Source of the DNA: Gp6-AA40 sp035571515
GTDB lineage: Bacteria > Acidobacteriota > Vicinamibacteria > Vicinamibacterales > UBA2999
Assembly (NCBI GenBank): GCA_035571515.1
Contig: DATNCQ010000143.1
Span: 26,445 to 90,444 of the forward strand
Direction of reading: 5' to 3'
Length of the DNA: 64,000 nucleotides
The notes under the pieces were generated by a model, which did no database searches, was not told the DNA's origin, and saw only the letters and a list, made by a program, of their open reading frames with translations. Of this stretch, positions 13,625 through 22,179 are shown piece after piece (the first letter of the stretch is position 1; every line of letters starts with the position of its first letter). The position numbers and the translations under genes are program-made.

Positions 13625-16600
13625 CTAAATCTCCGTGAAATCATCAAACGCCCGGATCATCCGGGCGTCGATCGAGGCCCCGGGAAACGCCTGCCGCATG
13701 GCCTGCAGATAGAGATCGACCTGCGCCCGGTGCTCGGGACGTTCGCGCCCGGTCTTGAATTCGAGCAGCGTCAACCTGCCGGGCGCGGTCTCGACGAGGC
13801 AATCTACGGTTCCACGCACGACCCGCCCCTCGACGGTCGTCGTGAACGGCACTTCGTGCAGCCGCCGGCCCGCCGAATAGAGCTCCCGCACTTCCTCGCT
13901 GGCGCAGATCGCCGCGTACGACGCGGCCGCGGCGTCGAGCAGCGCCTCGAGGCCCCCGGGATCGTCGATTTCGTCGGCGCGCACGCGCCGCAATGCGAGC
14001 GCGCGAACGGCGTCGACGGGAAGGGCGCTGAAGCCGACTCGTTGCAGCAGGCGGTGGACGAGCGTGCCGGCGAGGCGATTGGAACGCGGCGCGGTGCGCG
14101 GCGTGGCTTCACCACGCGCGCGTTCGATGAGCGTGGCGATCGACGTGCGCGGCGGTGAGGAGTCGATGAGGGGATCGAGGCCGGGATCCGGGATCCGGCT
14201 TGCCCCGAGCGGGGCCGAGGGGGATCCGGGATCCGTTGGTTCGAGGTTCGCCGGTTCGACGTTCGCTCGTTCGAGGCTGGCGGGCTCGCAACGACGGAAG
14301 CGATGAACGGCGCCCGACGAAGCACGCCACGCATCGCCGTTCACGCCGGCGAAGGCGTCGACCAGCGTCGGCGGCAGGACCTCCGCCAGGCTGCCGCGTC
14401 CGGGCTGCAGCCGTCCTTCCTTCAGCACGCTGCCGAGGTACAGCCGATCGCGCGCGCGCGTCAGCGCGACGTAGAGGAGCCGCTTGGTCTCCTCCTTCTC
14501 CTTCGCGGCGCCGTCTTCGTCGGCGTCGGACCGGAAATCGCCGACCGCGACCGAGACATCCTCGCCGCCCGCGGCGGCAACGACGCGAATCGGATCGCGG
14601 AAGTTGCCGGTGCCTCGGGCGAGGTTGACGAGAAAGACGACGGGGAACTCGAGCCCCTTCGACGCGTGGACGGTCATCAGGTTCACGGCGTCGAGCGCGT
14701 CGATCACCGCGTTCGATTCGTCGCCGACGGCGAGGCGGTCGAGGTGCGCGGCAATGCGCCCGAGCGTCGCGTAGCCGCGGTTCTGGATGCGGCGGATGAG
14801 CGCGCGGATCTTCTTCAGGTTCTCGCGCGCCTGCGGAAAGCGGGGGCCGCGCATCTCGACGAAGTAGGCCGACTCGGCGAGCACGAGATCGAGGAGCTCC
14901 GCCGGCGGCAGCCGATCGACGAGCGCGCGCCACCTGGCCGAGACCTCGCGCGCGTGCGCGAGCGTTGACGCGTCGGGCGCATCGAGATCGATCGCCGGCG
15001 CGATCGGGTCACGGAGCGCGGCCGCGAGGTTCGGCGCCAGCCGGCGGATGGCCTCGTCCGACAGCCGGAAGAACCGCGATCGCAGCAGCGCCGCGGTTCG
15101 CAGGTCCGACAGCGGGTCTGCGAGGTACCACAGCAGCGCGAGGACGTCCTTGATCTCGTCGGCGTCGAAAAAGCCGAGCCCCTTGTAGACGTAGGCGCCG
15201 ATGCCCCGGCGCTCGAGCGCGGCCTCGAACTCGCGGTGCGAATCGCGCGTGCGGAACAGGATCGCGATGTCGGCGGCCGTCACCGGCCGGCGGACGCCGG
15301 TGATCTTGTCGCGCACGATCGCGCCCTCCGCGAGCAGCCGCGCGATCTCGGCCGCGGCCGTTTCGGCGCACGCGTCGGGTGTGTCGGCGGTGACGAGCCC
15401 GAGCGGGTGATCCGCGGGGCTGCCCTCGCCGTCGACCGGAAAGCAATCGTCCTCGCCGTAGCGAAACGCGTCGCGGCGTGCGCCGGCCTTCGGCATGTCG
15501 CGCGACACGTCGTTGACGAACGCGAGTAGCGCGGGAACCGACCTGAAGCTCCGCGAGATCGACCGCCGCGCGTCGCCGCCCGGACGAAGCGCTTCGATGT
15601 AGCGCCGCGCATCGTCGAGGATGGACACGTCGGCGTCGCGGAATCCGTAGATCGACTGCTTGCGGTCGCCGACGATGAAGACGGAGGGAGCGAGCGGTCC
15701 GCTGGATGCCAGGCCGGCGCCCTCGCCCCACGACTGCACGAGCAGCGAGACGAGCTCCCACTGCGCGCGGCTCGTGTCCTGGAACTCGTCGACGAGCACG
15801 TGGTGGTAGCGCGACTCGAGGCGATAGCGGCTCTGCGCGAACTCTTCCATCTGGCGCAGCAGCTGGAGGGTCCGCAGCAGCAGATCCGCGAAGTCGAGCA
15901 CCGCGTGGGCATCGAGCGTGCGGCGGTACTCGGTCTCGGCGACGCGGTACATCCGCAGGATGCCACGCGAGACGAGGACGTTCAGGTCCCGCTTGTAACG
16001 GTCGCTCGCCTCCTTCACCGCCGCCGCGTAACCGACGAGGAGGTCGCGGTGCGTGGCCCACGCAGACTCCGTCGCAAACTGCGTCTTCTTGAACTGGAGC
16101 TGCTTGCGCGGCTCGCCTTCCTGCGTCAGGAAGTAGTCGCGGGCGTGGGCGTAGGCCGCCTGGACGGCGGCGGGCTCCAGCGCCGCGTTCGTCTCCACGC
16201 TGTGCTCGAGCCGGTGCAGTTCCCTGGCAAGCAGCACGAAGACGGCTTCCGGCGGGCCGGACGCGAGAAAGCGCGACACGCCGCCGGGCATCGACGTGAA
16301 GACGTCGAGCAGGCGGGTGACCGCGCGGCGCGTGGCCACGCTGACGTCGAGGTCGCGCGGGCCGGTGTCGAGGTAACGCTGCAGCACGAGGGGCGCGACG
16401 AGCCTGCGGTTCAGCAGCGCCGCCAGGCCGCGGCGCGCGCGCCGATCGCCGAGCTGCGCGAACACCAGCGCGACGTTCTCGTCTTCGCGCGCGAGGCCCC
16501 GGCAGGTGCGCAGCGCGCGGTCGAGCGATTCGTCCACCAGGCGCGGCACCTCGGTTTCGTCCGCGATGTCGAAGCCCGGGTCGAGGTCGGCCTCGAGCGG

Positions 16601-16972
16601 AAACTCACGCAGCAGCGAGAGACAGAACGCGTCGATGGTGCTGATGGCGATGTCGTCGATCCGGTCGCGCAGCTCGCGCCACCGCGCGGCCGGGAGGTCG
16701 CCCCGCGCCGCCGCGGCGCGAAGCGTCGCGATGATCCGCTCGCGCATCTCCGCTGCCGCCTTGCGCGTGAACGTCATGGCGAGGATGTTCGACGGGTCCA
16801 CGCCCGCACGCAGCAGGTTGACGTAACGATCGACCAGGACGCGCGTCTTCCCCGTGCCGGCGGACGCCTCGAGCGCGACGTTGTGGCGCGGATCGACGGC
16901 ACGAGCGCGCGCCTCCTGGTCCTTGTCGATCGCCTCGTCCACGTCGAACGGCAGCCGCGGACTACTCGTCAC
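13625..16972 (-). CDS. addA: AddA-type helicase-nuclease (UvrD superfamily)
   Basis: 1115 aa from GTG 16972, overlapping the addB end by 11 nt; open frame upstream of this is shadow. Helicase motifs: Q-motif and Walker A ASAGTGKTRVLVDRY (about 28-42), TFTRKAAAEM, DEFQDTSRAQWEL (motif II), VGDRKQSIYGFRDAD, TVHASKGLEFPVVFL and LLYVALTRARDRLYLGS (motif VI). The C-terminal RecB-type nuclease shows TVDCLVETAPGRLTLLEFK and YLQAMRQAF. With AddB it processes DNA double-strand ends for recombination. The linker at about 915-955 is built from two repeat elements (14183-14234 and 14238-14282). Confidence 0.93.
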   Translation of the reverse strand: MTSSPRLPFDVDEAIDKDQEARARAVDPRHNVALEASAGTGKTRVLVDRYVNLLRAGVDPSNILAMTFTRKAAAEMRERIIATLRAAAARGDLPAARWRELRDRIDDIAISTIDAFCLSLLREFPLEADLDPGFDIADETEVPRLVDESLDRALRTCRGLAREDENVALVFAQLGDRRARRGLAALLNRRLVAPLVLQRYLDTGPRDLDVSVATRRAVTRLLDVFTSMPGGVSRFLASGPPEAVFVLLARELHRLEHSVETNAALEPAAVQAAYAHARDYFLTQEGEPRKQLQFKKTQFATESAWATHRDLLVGYAAAVKEASDRYKRDLNVLVSRGILRMYRVAETEYRRTLDAHAVLDFADLLLRTLQLLRQMEEFAQSRYRLESRYHHVLVDEFQDTSRAQWELVSLLVQSWGEGAGLASSGPLAPSVFIVGDRKQSIYGFRDADVSILDDARRYIEALRPGGDARRSISRSFRSVPALLAFVNDVSRDMPKAGARRDAFRYGEDDCFPVDGEGSPADHPLGLVTADTPDACAETAAAEIARLLAEGAIVRDKITGVRRPVTAADIAILFRTRDSHREFEAALERRGIGAYVYKGLGFFDADEIKDVLALLWYLADPLSDLRTAALLRSRFFRLSDEAIRRLAPNLAAALRDPIAPAIDLDAPDASTLAHAREVSARWRALVDRLPPAELLDLVLAESAYFVEMRGPRFPQARENLKKIRALIRRIQNRGYATLGRIAAHLDRLAVGDESNAVIDALDAVNLMTVHASKGLEFPVVFLVNLARGTGNFRDPIRVVAAAGGEDVSVAVGDFRSDADEDGAAKEKEETKRLLYVALTRARDRLYLGSVLKEGRLQPGRGSLAEVLPPTLVDAFAGVNGDAWRASSGAVHRFRRCEPASLERANVEPANLEPTDPGSPSAPLGASRIPDPGLDPLIDSSPPRTSIATLIERARGEATPRTAPRSNRLAGTLVHRLLQRVGFSALPVDAVRALALRRVRADEIDDPGGLEALLDAAAASYAAICASEEVRELYSAGRRLHEVPFTTTVEGRVVRGTVDCLVETAPGRLTLLEFKTGRERPEHRAQVDLYLQAMRQAFPGASIDARMIRAFDDFTEI
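14183..14234 (-). repeat. Heptamer plus 24-bp core element inside addA
   Basis: Two GGGATCC heptamers (14183-14196), a 24-bp core (14197-14220) and two more GGGATCC heptamers (14221-14234). The core read on the minus strand ends in CCGCTCGGGGCAAGC, as at 5555-5578. It is in frame and codes for DPGSPSAPLGASRIPDPG in AddA, between the helicase and nuclease parts. Confidence 0.85.
14238..14282 (-). repeat. 15-bp tandem repeat encoding a 5-aa repeat in addA
   Basis: Three imperfect 15-bp units built on GGTTCGA/GTTCGC alternate 8- and 7-bp subunits. On the coding strand they read ASLER, ANVEP, ANLEP. The array directly abuts the heptamer-core element and extends the same inter-domain linker. Confidence 0.75.
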
Positions 16973-19943
16973 CGACGTAGTCCTTCCTGCAGACCGACGG
17001 GTACGCGCAGTACGAGCAGATGCGCGGCTCGTAGGGGCGCGGCGGAAACTCGCCGCGCTCGATCGCGGAGACGAGGTCGAGCAGCCGTCCGCGCGCGTCG
17101 GCGAGCACGGAGTCCTGGTCGTCCCGCCCCGCCCTGACGATCGGCACGAGCGACCGCTTGCCGGTGAACGCAACGTATGCCGCCTCGTCCACCTGCCACG
17201 TGCCTCCGCGCTGGTCGAGGAGCCGTTCCTGGGCACATAGCGCGTAGATAGGCACCTGCAGCGCGCGCCGTGGTTGGTACACCGCGCCGGACTTGTAGTC
17301 GATCACGCGCAGCCGGTTCCCCGCCAGCAGGTCGATGCGATCGGCGACGCCGCGCAGCGACACCGCGCGGCCGCCTGCCGCGCCGAGCGTGAACTCGCCG
17401 TCGAGCCGGTACTCGAGCCACCGCTCGACGACGTCGACGGGGCGCGTGGCCTCGAGGCCGAGCACGACGTCGACGATGCCAACGGAAATGGCCGAACCGA
17501 AGAGCCGTGTCCGCTCGAGCGCGGCGTCCGCCTCCGGAAGGTGCGCGAGTAGTGGCGCCGCGACCTCCTCGAACACCGTGCGCGCCGCATCGAGGGTCTC
17601 CGGCGCGATCTGTCCCTCGCGCCGGCGGTCCCACGCCTCGAAAAAGCGTTGAAAGACTTCGTGGATGAACCTGCCGCGGGCGCGCGGCGACAGCGCCGCT
17701 TCGTCTTCGGGCAGCTCCTCGAGCTCGAGCACGTCGGCGGCGAAGAACTTGAACGGACAGTCCTGGTAGCGTTCCAGCGCGCTGACGGCGTACGCCCCGG
17801 CCACGTGCGGGGCGGTCTGGCCGCCGACGACTGAATCCGCGGGCCGTGCGGCGCGCCGCTCCGCCCAGGCCCGCGCGGTCTCGGAAAGCACCATGCCGTC
17901 ATCGCCGGTGCAGGTGACGATCTTGGAACGAGCCCCCGCCCGTTCGATCTCGTCGAGGAGCATCGACGGCGACACGAGCGAATCGTGCTCGAGCGAGAAG
18001 GTCGAGATCCCGAGCGTCTTCGCGGGCAGGCGCAGCAGATCGGCGAAGGCCGCGCGTTCCGCCTCGACCCGGTCGGCGTCGGCGGGCCAGCCAAGGTCGC
18101 GCATGATGGCCGGCGAATAGAAGATGTTGCGCCGCGGCCGGTCGGGCCACTCGCCGTCAACGAGGCCCGCGAGCTGCACGTGGTCGAACTCGCCGAACGG
18201 CGCGCTCTCGGCATCGACCAGGTGCACGCCGGACTCGCCGCGGCGCGACGCGAACGTGTGCATGTCGATGCCGCGGCGCACCATTGCCGCGACCTCGTCG
18301 AACGGCACGGTTCTCGAATCGAAGCGCGCGCAGGCGTCACGCAGCGACCGCAGCACGCCGAGGACGGCGCCGCGCGCCCGCCGCTGTCGCGCGTGAAGCG
18401 CTTCCACCTCCGCCGACTGGTCCGGCGACCCAGGCACGTTCTCGTGCGCGGCCAGGAACGTCAGCAGGCAATCGAGGTGCGCGGCAATCGTTGCGTCGCA
18501 GCGAAGCGCCATCAGCTCCCTGGCAACCGCCTGCAGAACCGCTGCGCCGGCCACGGCCGCTTTCGAGACGCGCGACCCGGCACGCCATGTCTCGACGAGC
18601 CGATCGAGCGAGTCGAGACCCCCAAGGTAGCCGGCCTCGCTCAACGCCCGATCGAGCGCGGCGATTTCTCCGGCGCGAACCGCCTCGCCGTCCGCACCCG
18701 GAAACCGCAGGTGCGGCGAGCGCAGCAGCGCGACGGCCGGGACGCGCGCGAAGTTGGCGCTGATGAAGGAGAACACCAGGTCGACGGCCGCGGCATACGG
18801 CTCCGCGGCAAGCGGCAGCGCGTCGAACATCTGGCACGGGATGCCCTGCGACCGGAACACCTCCTGCGCAAGGTAGACGTACGGCAGCCGCTGGCGCACG
18901 ACGATGGCGATGCGATCGAGGGGCGGCGGCTCGGGCCCGCACGCGTTGGCGCGTACCTGGCGGGCAAACGATGTGACCTCGTCTTCGCGGTCGCGGGCGA
19001 CGCCGAAGCTGGCAGCTGGCAGCTGGCAGCTGGCAGCAATTGCGCGGGCCGAAAATTCCTTCTCGGTGCTGCCTGCTGCCTGCTGCCCGCTGCCCGCTGC
19101 CTCGAAGCGCGTCTCCTCGATGCCGGGCAGCCATTCATGGATGCGCTCGTGAAACGACCCCGCGAGCATCGTGTCGGTGACGACGACATCGAGGCCCTCG
19201 AGACCGGGGATGCGGGCGAGCAGATCCCAGTCGACCGGAAAGAGGCCGTAGCGGTCGCCCGCCCGATCGCGCACGGCCACGATCACGTGCCGCCAGGGGT
19301 GCGCGGCCGCGGTGGCGAGCAGCCGGTCGCGCATCGCGTGCTCGTCGACGCCGCCGGATGCGGCGCACAGCCGTGTGAACTCGCGGAACGCCGCGGCGAA
19401 GAAGCGCGTCTGCCGAACCAGCCGCTCGGCGCCGCGGTCGGCGTCCTGCCCGCTATCGAGCCTTCCGATGGTCAGCCGCTCGAAGTCGTCCACGGATTTC
19501 TGGTGGCGCCCGAGCGCATCGAAGAATTCGAGCATCGCGCCAATCAGGCCGGGACGAACGCGAAACGGCGGCTCGGCGCCGGCATCGATCGCGGCGCGGC
19601 ACGCGACGGCCAGCAGCGCCTCCCGCTCCTCGGTCGTGTAGGGCGCGCCGCTGGCGGACGTCCCTTGACCACGCGCCAGCTCGTCGAAGGCGGAAATCCG
19701 CTCGAACAACCGCTCGTGCAGTTCCGCGCGCGTCACGAAATCCGGAAGCACGAGGGTGCTGCCGGCGGGCATGCGGTCCTCGATCGAGCGAAGCAGATGG
19801 TGCGCGGCGGCGCGGGTGGGACAGACGAGGAGCCGATCGCGCGCGTCGAGCGGCGAGCCGCCGGTGGCGAGCGCCGCGAGCGCGCTTCGGAACGTTCGCA
19901 GATCCGCCGCCCGCACGAGTCGGGTCGTGCGGGGTGTGATCAC
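16962..19943 (-). CDS. addB: AddB-type helicase-like nuclease subunit
   Basis: 993 aa from GTG 19943 (VITPRTTRLVRAADL). It lacks a proper Walker A (the first motif region reads LLVCPTRAAAHHLLRSI), as expected for the inactive-helicase AddB class. The C-terminal nuclease has NRLRVIDYKSGAVYQP and QVPIYALCAQE. Four Cys suited to the AddB [4Fe-4S] staple are seen: YQDCPFKFFAAD (about 725) and CSYCAYPSVC near the C-terminus. Partner of AddA, with which it overlaps; its GTG overlaps the upstream stop as GTGA. Residues about 280-312 are encoded by a paired heptamer repeat (19007-19102) inserted in frame. Confidence 0.9.
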   Translation of the reverse strand: MITPRTTRLVRAADLRTFRSALAALATGGSPLDARDRLLVCPTRAAAHHLLRSIEDRMPAGSTLVLPDFVTRAELHERLFERISAFDELARGQGTSASGAPYTTEEREALLAVACRAAIDAGAEPPFRVRPGLIGAMLEFFDALGRHQKSVDDFERLTIGRLDSGQDADRGAERLVRQTRFFAAAFREFTRLCAASGGVDEHAMRDRLLATAAAHPWRHVIVAVRDRAGDRYGLFPVDWDLLARIPGLEGLDVVVTDTMLAGSFHERIHEWLPGIEETRFEAAGSGQQAAGSTEKEFSARAIAASCQLPAASFGVARDREDEVTSFARQVRANACGPEPPPLDRIAIVVRQRLPYVYLAQEVFRSQGIPCQMFDALPLAAEPYAAAVDLVFSFISANFARVPAVALLRSPHLRFPGADGEAVRAGEIAALDRALSEAGYLGGLDSLDRLVETWRAGSRVSKAAVAGAAVLQAVARELMALRCDATIAAHLDCLLTFLAAHENVPGSPDQSAEVEALHARQRRARGAVLGVLRSLRDACARFDSRTVPFDEVAAMVRRGIDMHTFASRRGESGVHLVDAESAPFGEFDHVQLAGLVDGEWPDRPRRNIFYSPAIMRDLGWPADADRVEAERAAFADLLRLPAKTLGISTFSLEHDSLVSPSMLLDEIERAGARSKIVTCTGDDGMVLSETARAWAERRAARPADSVVGGQTAPHVAGAYAVSALERYQDCPFKFFAADVLELEELPEDEAALSPRARGRFIHEVFQRFFEAWDRRREGQIAPETLDAARTVFEEVAAPLLAHLPEADAALERTRLFGSAISVGIVDVVLGLEATRPVDVVERWLEYRLDGEFTLGAAGGRAVSLRGVADRIDLLAGNRLRVIDYKSGAVYQPRRALQVPIYALCAQERLLDQRGGTWQVDEAAYVAFTGKRSLVPIVRAGRDDQDSVLADARGRLLDLVSAIERGEFPPRPYEPRICSYCAYPSVCRKDYVGDE
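19007..19102. repeat. Paired 7-bp tandem-repeat arms inside addB
   Basis: Left arm: four perfect AGCTGGC copies plus AGC (19007-19037). Right arm: five copies of GCTGCCT/GCTGCCC (19068-19102). The arms are complementary except for one position per heptamer, around a 30-nt spacer. The total of 96 nt keeps the addB frame open. The encoded peptide includes SGQQAAGSTEKEFSARAIAA and is unlike the flanking protein. Confidence 0.88.
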
Positions 19944-21319
19944 TGGAGACGAGGAGGTTCGAGTAGCGCCCGGAGATCGTGCTGCACGCGCGCCACCATC
20001 AGGATGGCGCCCGCGGCAGACGAGGACGCCTGCCAGGCGATGCCGACATCGCCCGACGACACCGCGCTGTAGCGGATGTCCACCGCGGTCGCGGCGAATC
20101 GCCATGCGCTGACCAGGAGCTGGTGCGTGTCGCGCAGGTCGTCGGGGACGGTCATCCGCTGCAGCCGATCGGCGCCGCCCGCAAGCCGGCCCCGCAGCGT
20201 GACCAGCGTCGTCGGGGAAGGACCGGCAAGGCGGCGGATGGCGTCGAGCGATGGCTGAATCTTGATCAGCTGCATCAGCTGCGAGCCGACGGTGCGCTGG
20301 TACTCGCGATAGCTCGCGCGGTGCAGCTGCCACTGGTCCCGCAGCAGGCGGAGGCGGCGTGCGTTCTCCAGCCACAGCTGCAGCGCGGTGTTGAGCGACT
20401 GCACCACTTCGGGCCGGCGTCCGCCGAGACGCTCGTCTTCCTTCGACACCTGATGGAGGGCGCGCTCGACGTCCGAGATCCGCGCCTTCCCGGCCGCGTT
20501 CGCCGCCGACACGAGGAGACGGTGGGACATGTCCGCATACCGCTCGTCGACGGCGATCTCCTCGTGGATTTGCTCCTCGGCCATGCGGCGGAACCGCGAC
20601 GCCTCGTCCGGGGACAACGATGCGCCGCCTTCCACGACGAGCGCGAGTGCCTCCTGCAGGAGGGAGATGCGGTCGGCCACGCGCGGTGCAAGCTGCGCGA
20701 CGCGGAACGTCGCCTTGATCTGCTCCGAGAGACCCGGCGCGGCCAGCAGCGGCTCGAATCCCGTTTCTTCCGGCGTCGCGACCAGCGCGAGGTTGAAGTC
20801 GCTGCGCCCCGCTGCCGCGCGGAGATCCGAGATGGCTTCGTCGAGCAGCGCCACGACCTCGCGCACATCGCGCTGGCGGTAGCCATAGTGGTTCGCCGGC
20901 CAGTCCGCGAGCGTCTTGCGCGCCTGCTCCGCCTGATCGAGCGCGGCGTTCTTGTCGGCCGAGAGCGCCACCTCGTTGAGCACGCGGGCCACGTCACTGC
21001 TCAGCCGCTGAAAGTCTTCCTCGCCGCGTGTTTCCGCGTAGTGTTCGTGGCGCGCGGAGGCGGCATACCGCTCCGTTCGCGCCCAGTCGATCTGCGACGA
21101 GGGGAGCGTCACGACGTGCAGGCGCGGCTGATCGGCGGGTCCGCCGACGGGCATCGAGAACACCACCTGGTCGTCGAGCCGCGCGAACTCGCCGTAGCTG
21201 ACGACGCTGGCGCCGTCGCGGAAGAATAGGCGGAACAGCGTCGCGTCGGCGGCCGCGCGCGCCAGCGGCACGGCTGCGAGCCACACGAGTACGACGAGAG
21301 GGGCAATGCGCCGCGTCAT
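19940..21319 (-). CDS. Exported protein of unknown function, 459 aa
   Basis: ATG 21319 is followed by a Sec signal peptide (MTRRIAPLVVLVWLAAVPLA, then RAAADA). An N-terminal beta segment mentions FRDGASVVSYGEFARLDDQV and VFSMPVGGP, after which the protein is mostly helical, with long charged heptad-like stretches suggesting coiled coil (about 90-400). No enzyme motif is recognised. The stop overlaps addB by 4 nt (GTGA), so it is translated together with addAB even though its product leaves the cytoplasm. Upstream DNA holds a direct repeat that may be regulatory (21380-21411). Confidence 0.75.
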   Translation of the reverse strand: MTRRIAPLVVLVWLAAVPLARAAADATLFRLFFRDGASVVSYGEFARLDDQVVFSMPVGGPADQPRLHVVTLPSSQIDWARTERYAASARHEHYAETRGEEDFQRLSSDVARVLNEVALSADKNAALDQAEQARKTLADWPANHYGYRQRDVREVVALLDEAISDLRAAAGRSDFNLALVATPEETGFEPLLAAPGLSEQIKATFRVAQLAPRVADRISLLQEALALVVEGGASLSPDEASRFRRMAEEQIHEEIAVDERYADMSHRLLVSAANAAGKARISDVERALHQVSKEDERLGGRRPEVVQSLNTALQLWLENARRLRLLRDQWQLHRASYREYQRTVGSQLMQLIKIQPSLDAIRRLAGPSPTTLVTLRGRLAGGADRLQRMTVPDDLRDTHQLLVSAWRFAATAVDIRYSAVSSGDVGIAWQASSSAAGAILMVARVQHDLRALLEPPRLQ

Positions 21320-21379
21320 GCAGGGTGAATTCCTATTGTAGCGTCTGCCGCAACGGCGCCGCCGGGCGGCTCGATGTGG

Positions 21380-21411
21380 AAATCCTGTGCATGAGACGTG
21401 CAAATCCTGTG
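21380..21411. promoter_or_regulatory. Direct repeat AAATCCTGTG x2 with AT-rich patch
   Basis: AAATCCTGTG occurs at 21380-21389 and 21402-21411, 22 bp apart (about two helical turns), and the second copy continues into TGTGGACAA, one mismatch from the complement of a DnaA box. An AT-rich tract GAAATATTTTT follows at about 21427. The repeats sit between the divergent starts at 21319 and 21569 and may be a regulator binding site. Confidence 0.35.
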
Positions 21412-21568
21412 GACAACCGCGACCGCGAAATATTTTTCCGCGCGCGATGCTGGCGATCCGCCCGCGGCGGTGGCTGTGCATGGGCGCTTCGCGTCTCCCT
21501 TCGCTTGATTGCGAGGCGCCGCCGAATAAGATCGTCCGCGCTCCTGACCCCACCGGGGACGCCAAGAC

Positions 21569-21802
21569 GTGATCGTTCATCACTTCGAAGAGACCATCGG
21601 CGGCCGTGCGTATCAGATCGAAGTTACGGCCGTCAGCAATCGGTGGCGGGCCCAGTTGCGCCGGGGACCGGGGGTGCCCGCCGCGATGATGCCGTTCTAC
21701 GGCCAGACGCCTGTCGAGGCAGCTCGGCAGTTGTCGCAGTGGCTGGTGCTGACGCATCAACGCTTCGCGGACACGAACGCGGCGGCCCGGCCCACGGTCT
21801 AG
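21569..21802 (+). CDS. Small protein of unknown function, 77 aa
   Basis: GTG 21569 opens a 77-codon frame (MIVHHFEETIGGRAYQIEVT). The predicted pattern is beta-hairpin (QIEVTAVSNRWRAQLRR) followed by a helix (TPVEAARQLSQWLVLTHQRF), a natural small alpha/beta fold. Codon use matches the GC-rich core genes. The upstream CCGGGGACGC region has a purine-rich patch that may bind the ribosome. It is the last chromosomal-type gene before tRNA-Ala and the compositionally different segment. No family is recognised. Confidence 0.65.
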   Translation: MIVHHFEETIGGRAYQIEVTAVSNRWRAQLRRGPGVPAAMMPFYGQTPVEAARQLSQWLVLTHQRFADTNAAARPTV

Positions 21803-22003
21803 CGACAGGACGATTGACGGCGGGTCGCGACCTCGACGGTCACGTCCGCCCTGTCGTCAGGGCCGTACGTCCGCCACGACCTCTCGGAGAAACCGCCGTA
21901 GCATCGGAGCTCCACGACGTGCGGCTGGCGAGTGTCGAACACGGCCAGCGCAGATCTTCCTTCACGGGAGTGCCTGCGCTACCATCAAAGGTCCCCTCCG
22001 AGT

Positions 22004-22079
22004 GGGCCTGTAGCGCAGTTGGGAGCGCGCCTGAATGGCATTCAGGAGGTCACCGGTTCGATCCCGGTCAGGTCCACCA
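22004..22079 (+). tRNA. tRNA-Ala (GGC)
   Basis: A 76-nt cloverleaf with encoded CCA. The acceptor stem pairs GGGCCTG (22004-22010) with CAGGTCC before ACCA, with one G-U pair. The anticodon arm is CCTGA-ATGGCAT-TCAGG, giving anticodon GGC, and the T arm has GGTTCGATCC. All canonical invariant bases are in place. The 3' end overlaps a perfect inverted repeat by two bases, and the sequence downstream changes composition, so the tRNA may mark an insertion point. Confidence 0.97.
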
Positions 22080-22151
22080 TCCTTCGCTCGCCCTCCGGGC
22101 GAAGCTACGGATGGCAAGCCCGGCGAGCCTGCTCCGTTCAAGCGAAGGATG
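22078..22151. repeat. 74-bp inverted-repeat element at the tRNA 3' end
   Basis: CATCCTTCGCT (22078-22088) and AGCGAAGGATG (22141-22151) are perfect 11-bp inverted repeats, with a nested CGCCC/GGGCG hairpin at 22089-22101 and the segment CTACGGATGGCAAGCC inside. The left arm uses the last two bases of the tRNA CCA. It could be a transcription terminator or a small mobile palindromic element. Confidence 0.75.
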
Positions 22152-22179
22152 AGCGGCAGATGCGTTCGGGCGACAGCCT

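Noticed and set aside
16973..17236. N-terminal extension of AddA of about 88 codons
   Set aside because: This DNA codes for the conserved C-terminus of AddB in another frame; AddA homology starts at GTG 16972.
21401..21440. DnaA-box-like TGTGGACAA plus AT-rich tract as a replication origin
   Set aside because: Only one box-like site, no dnaA/dnaN/gyr genes nearby; kept only as a possible operator.
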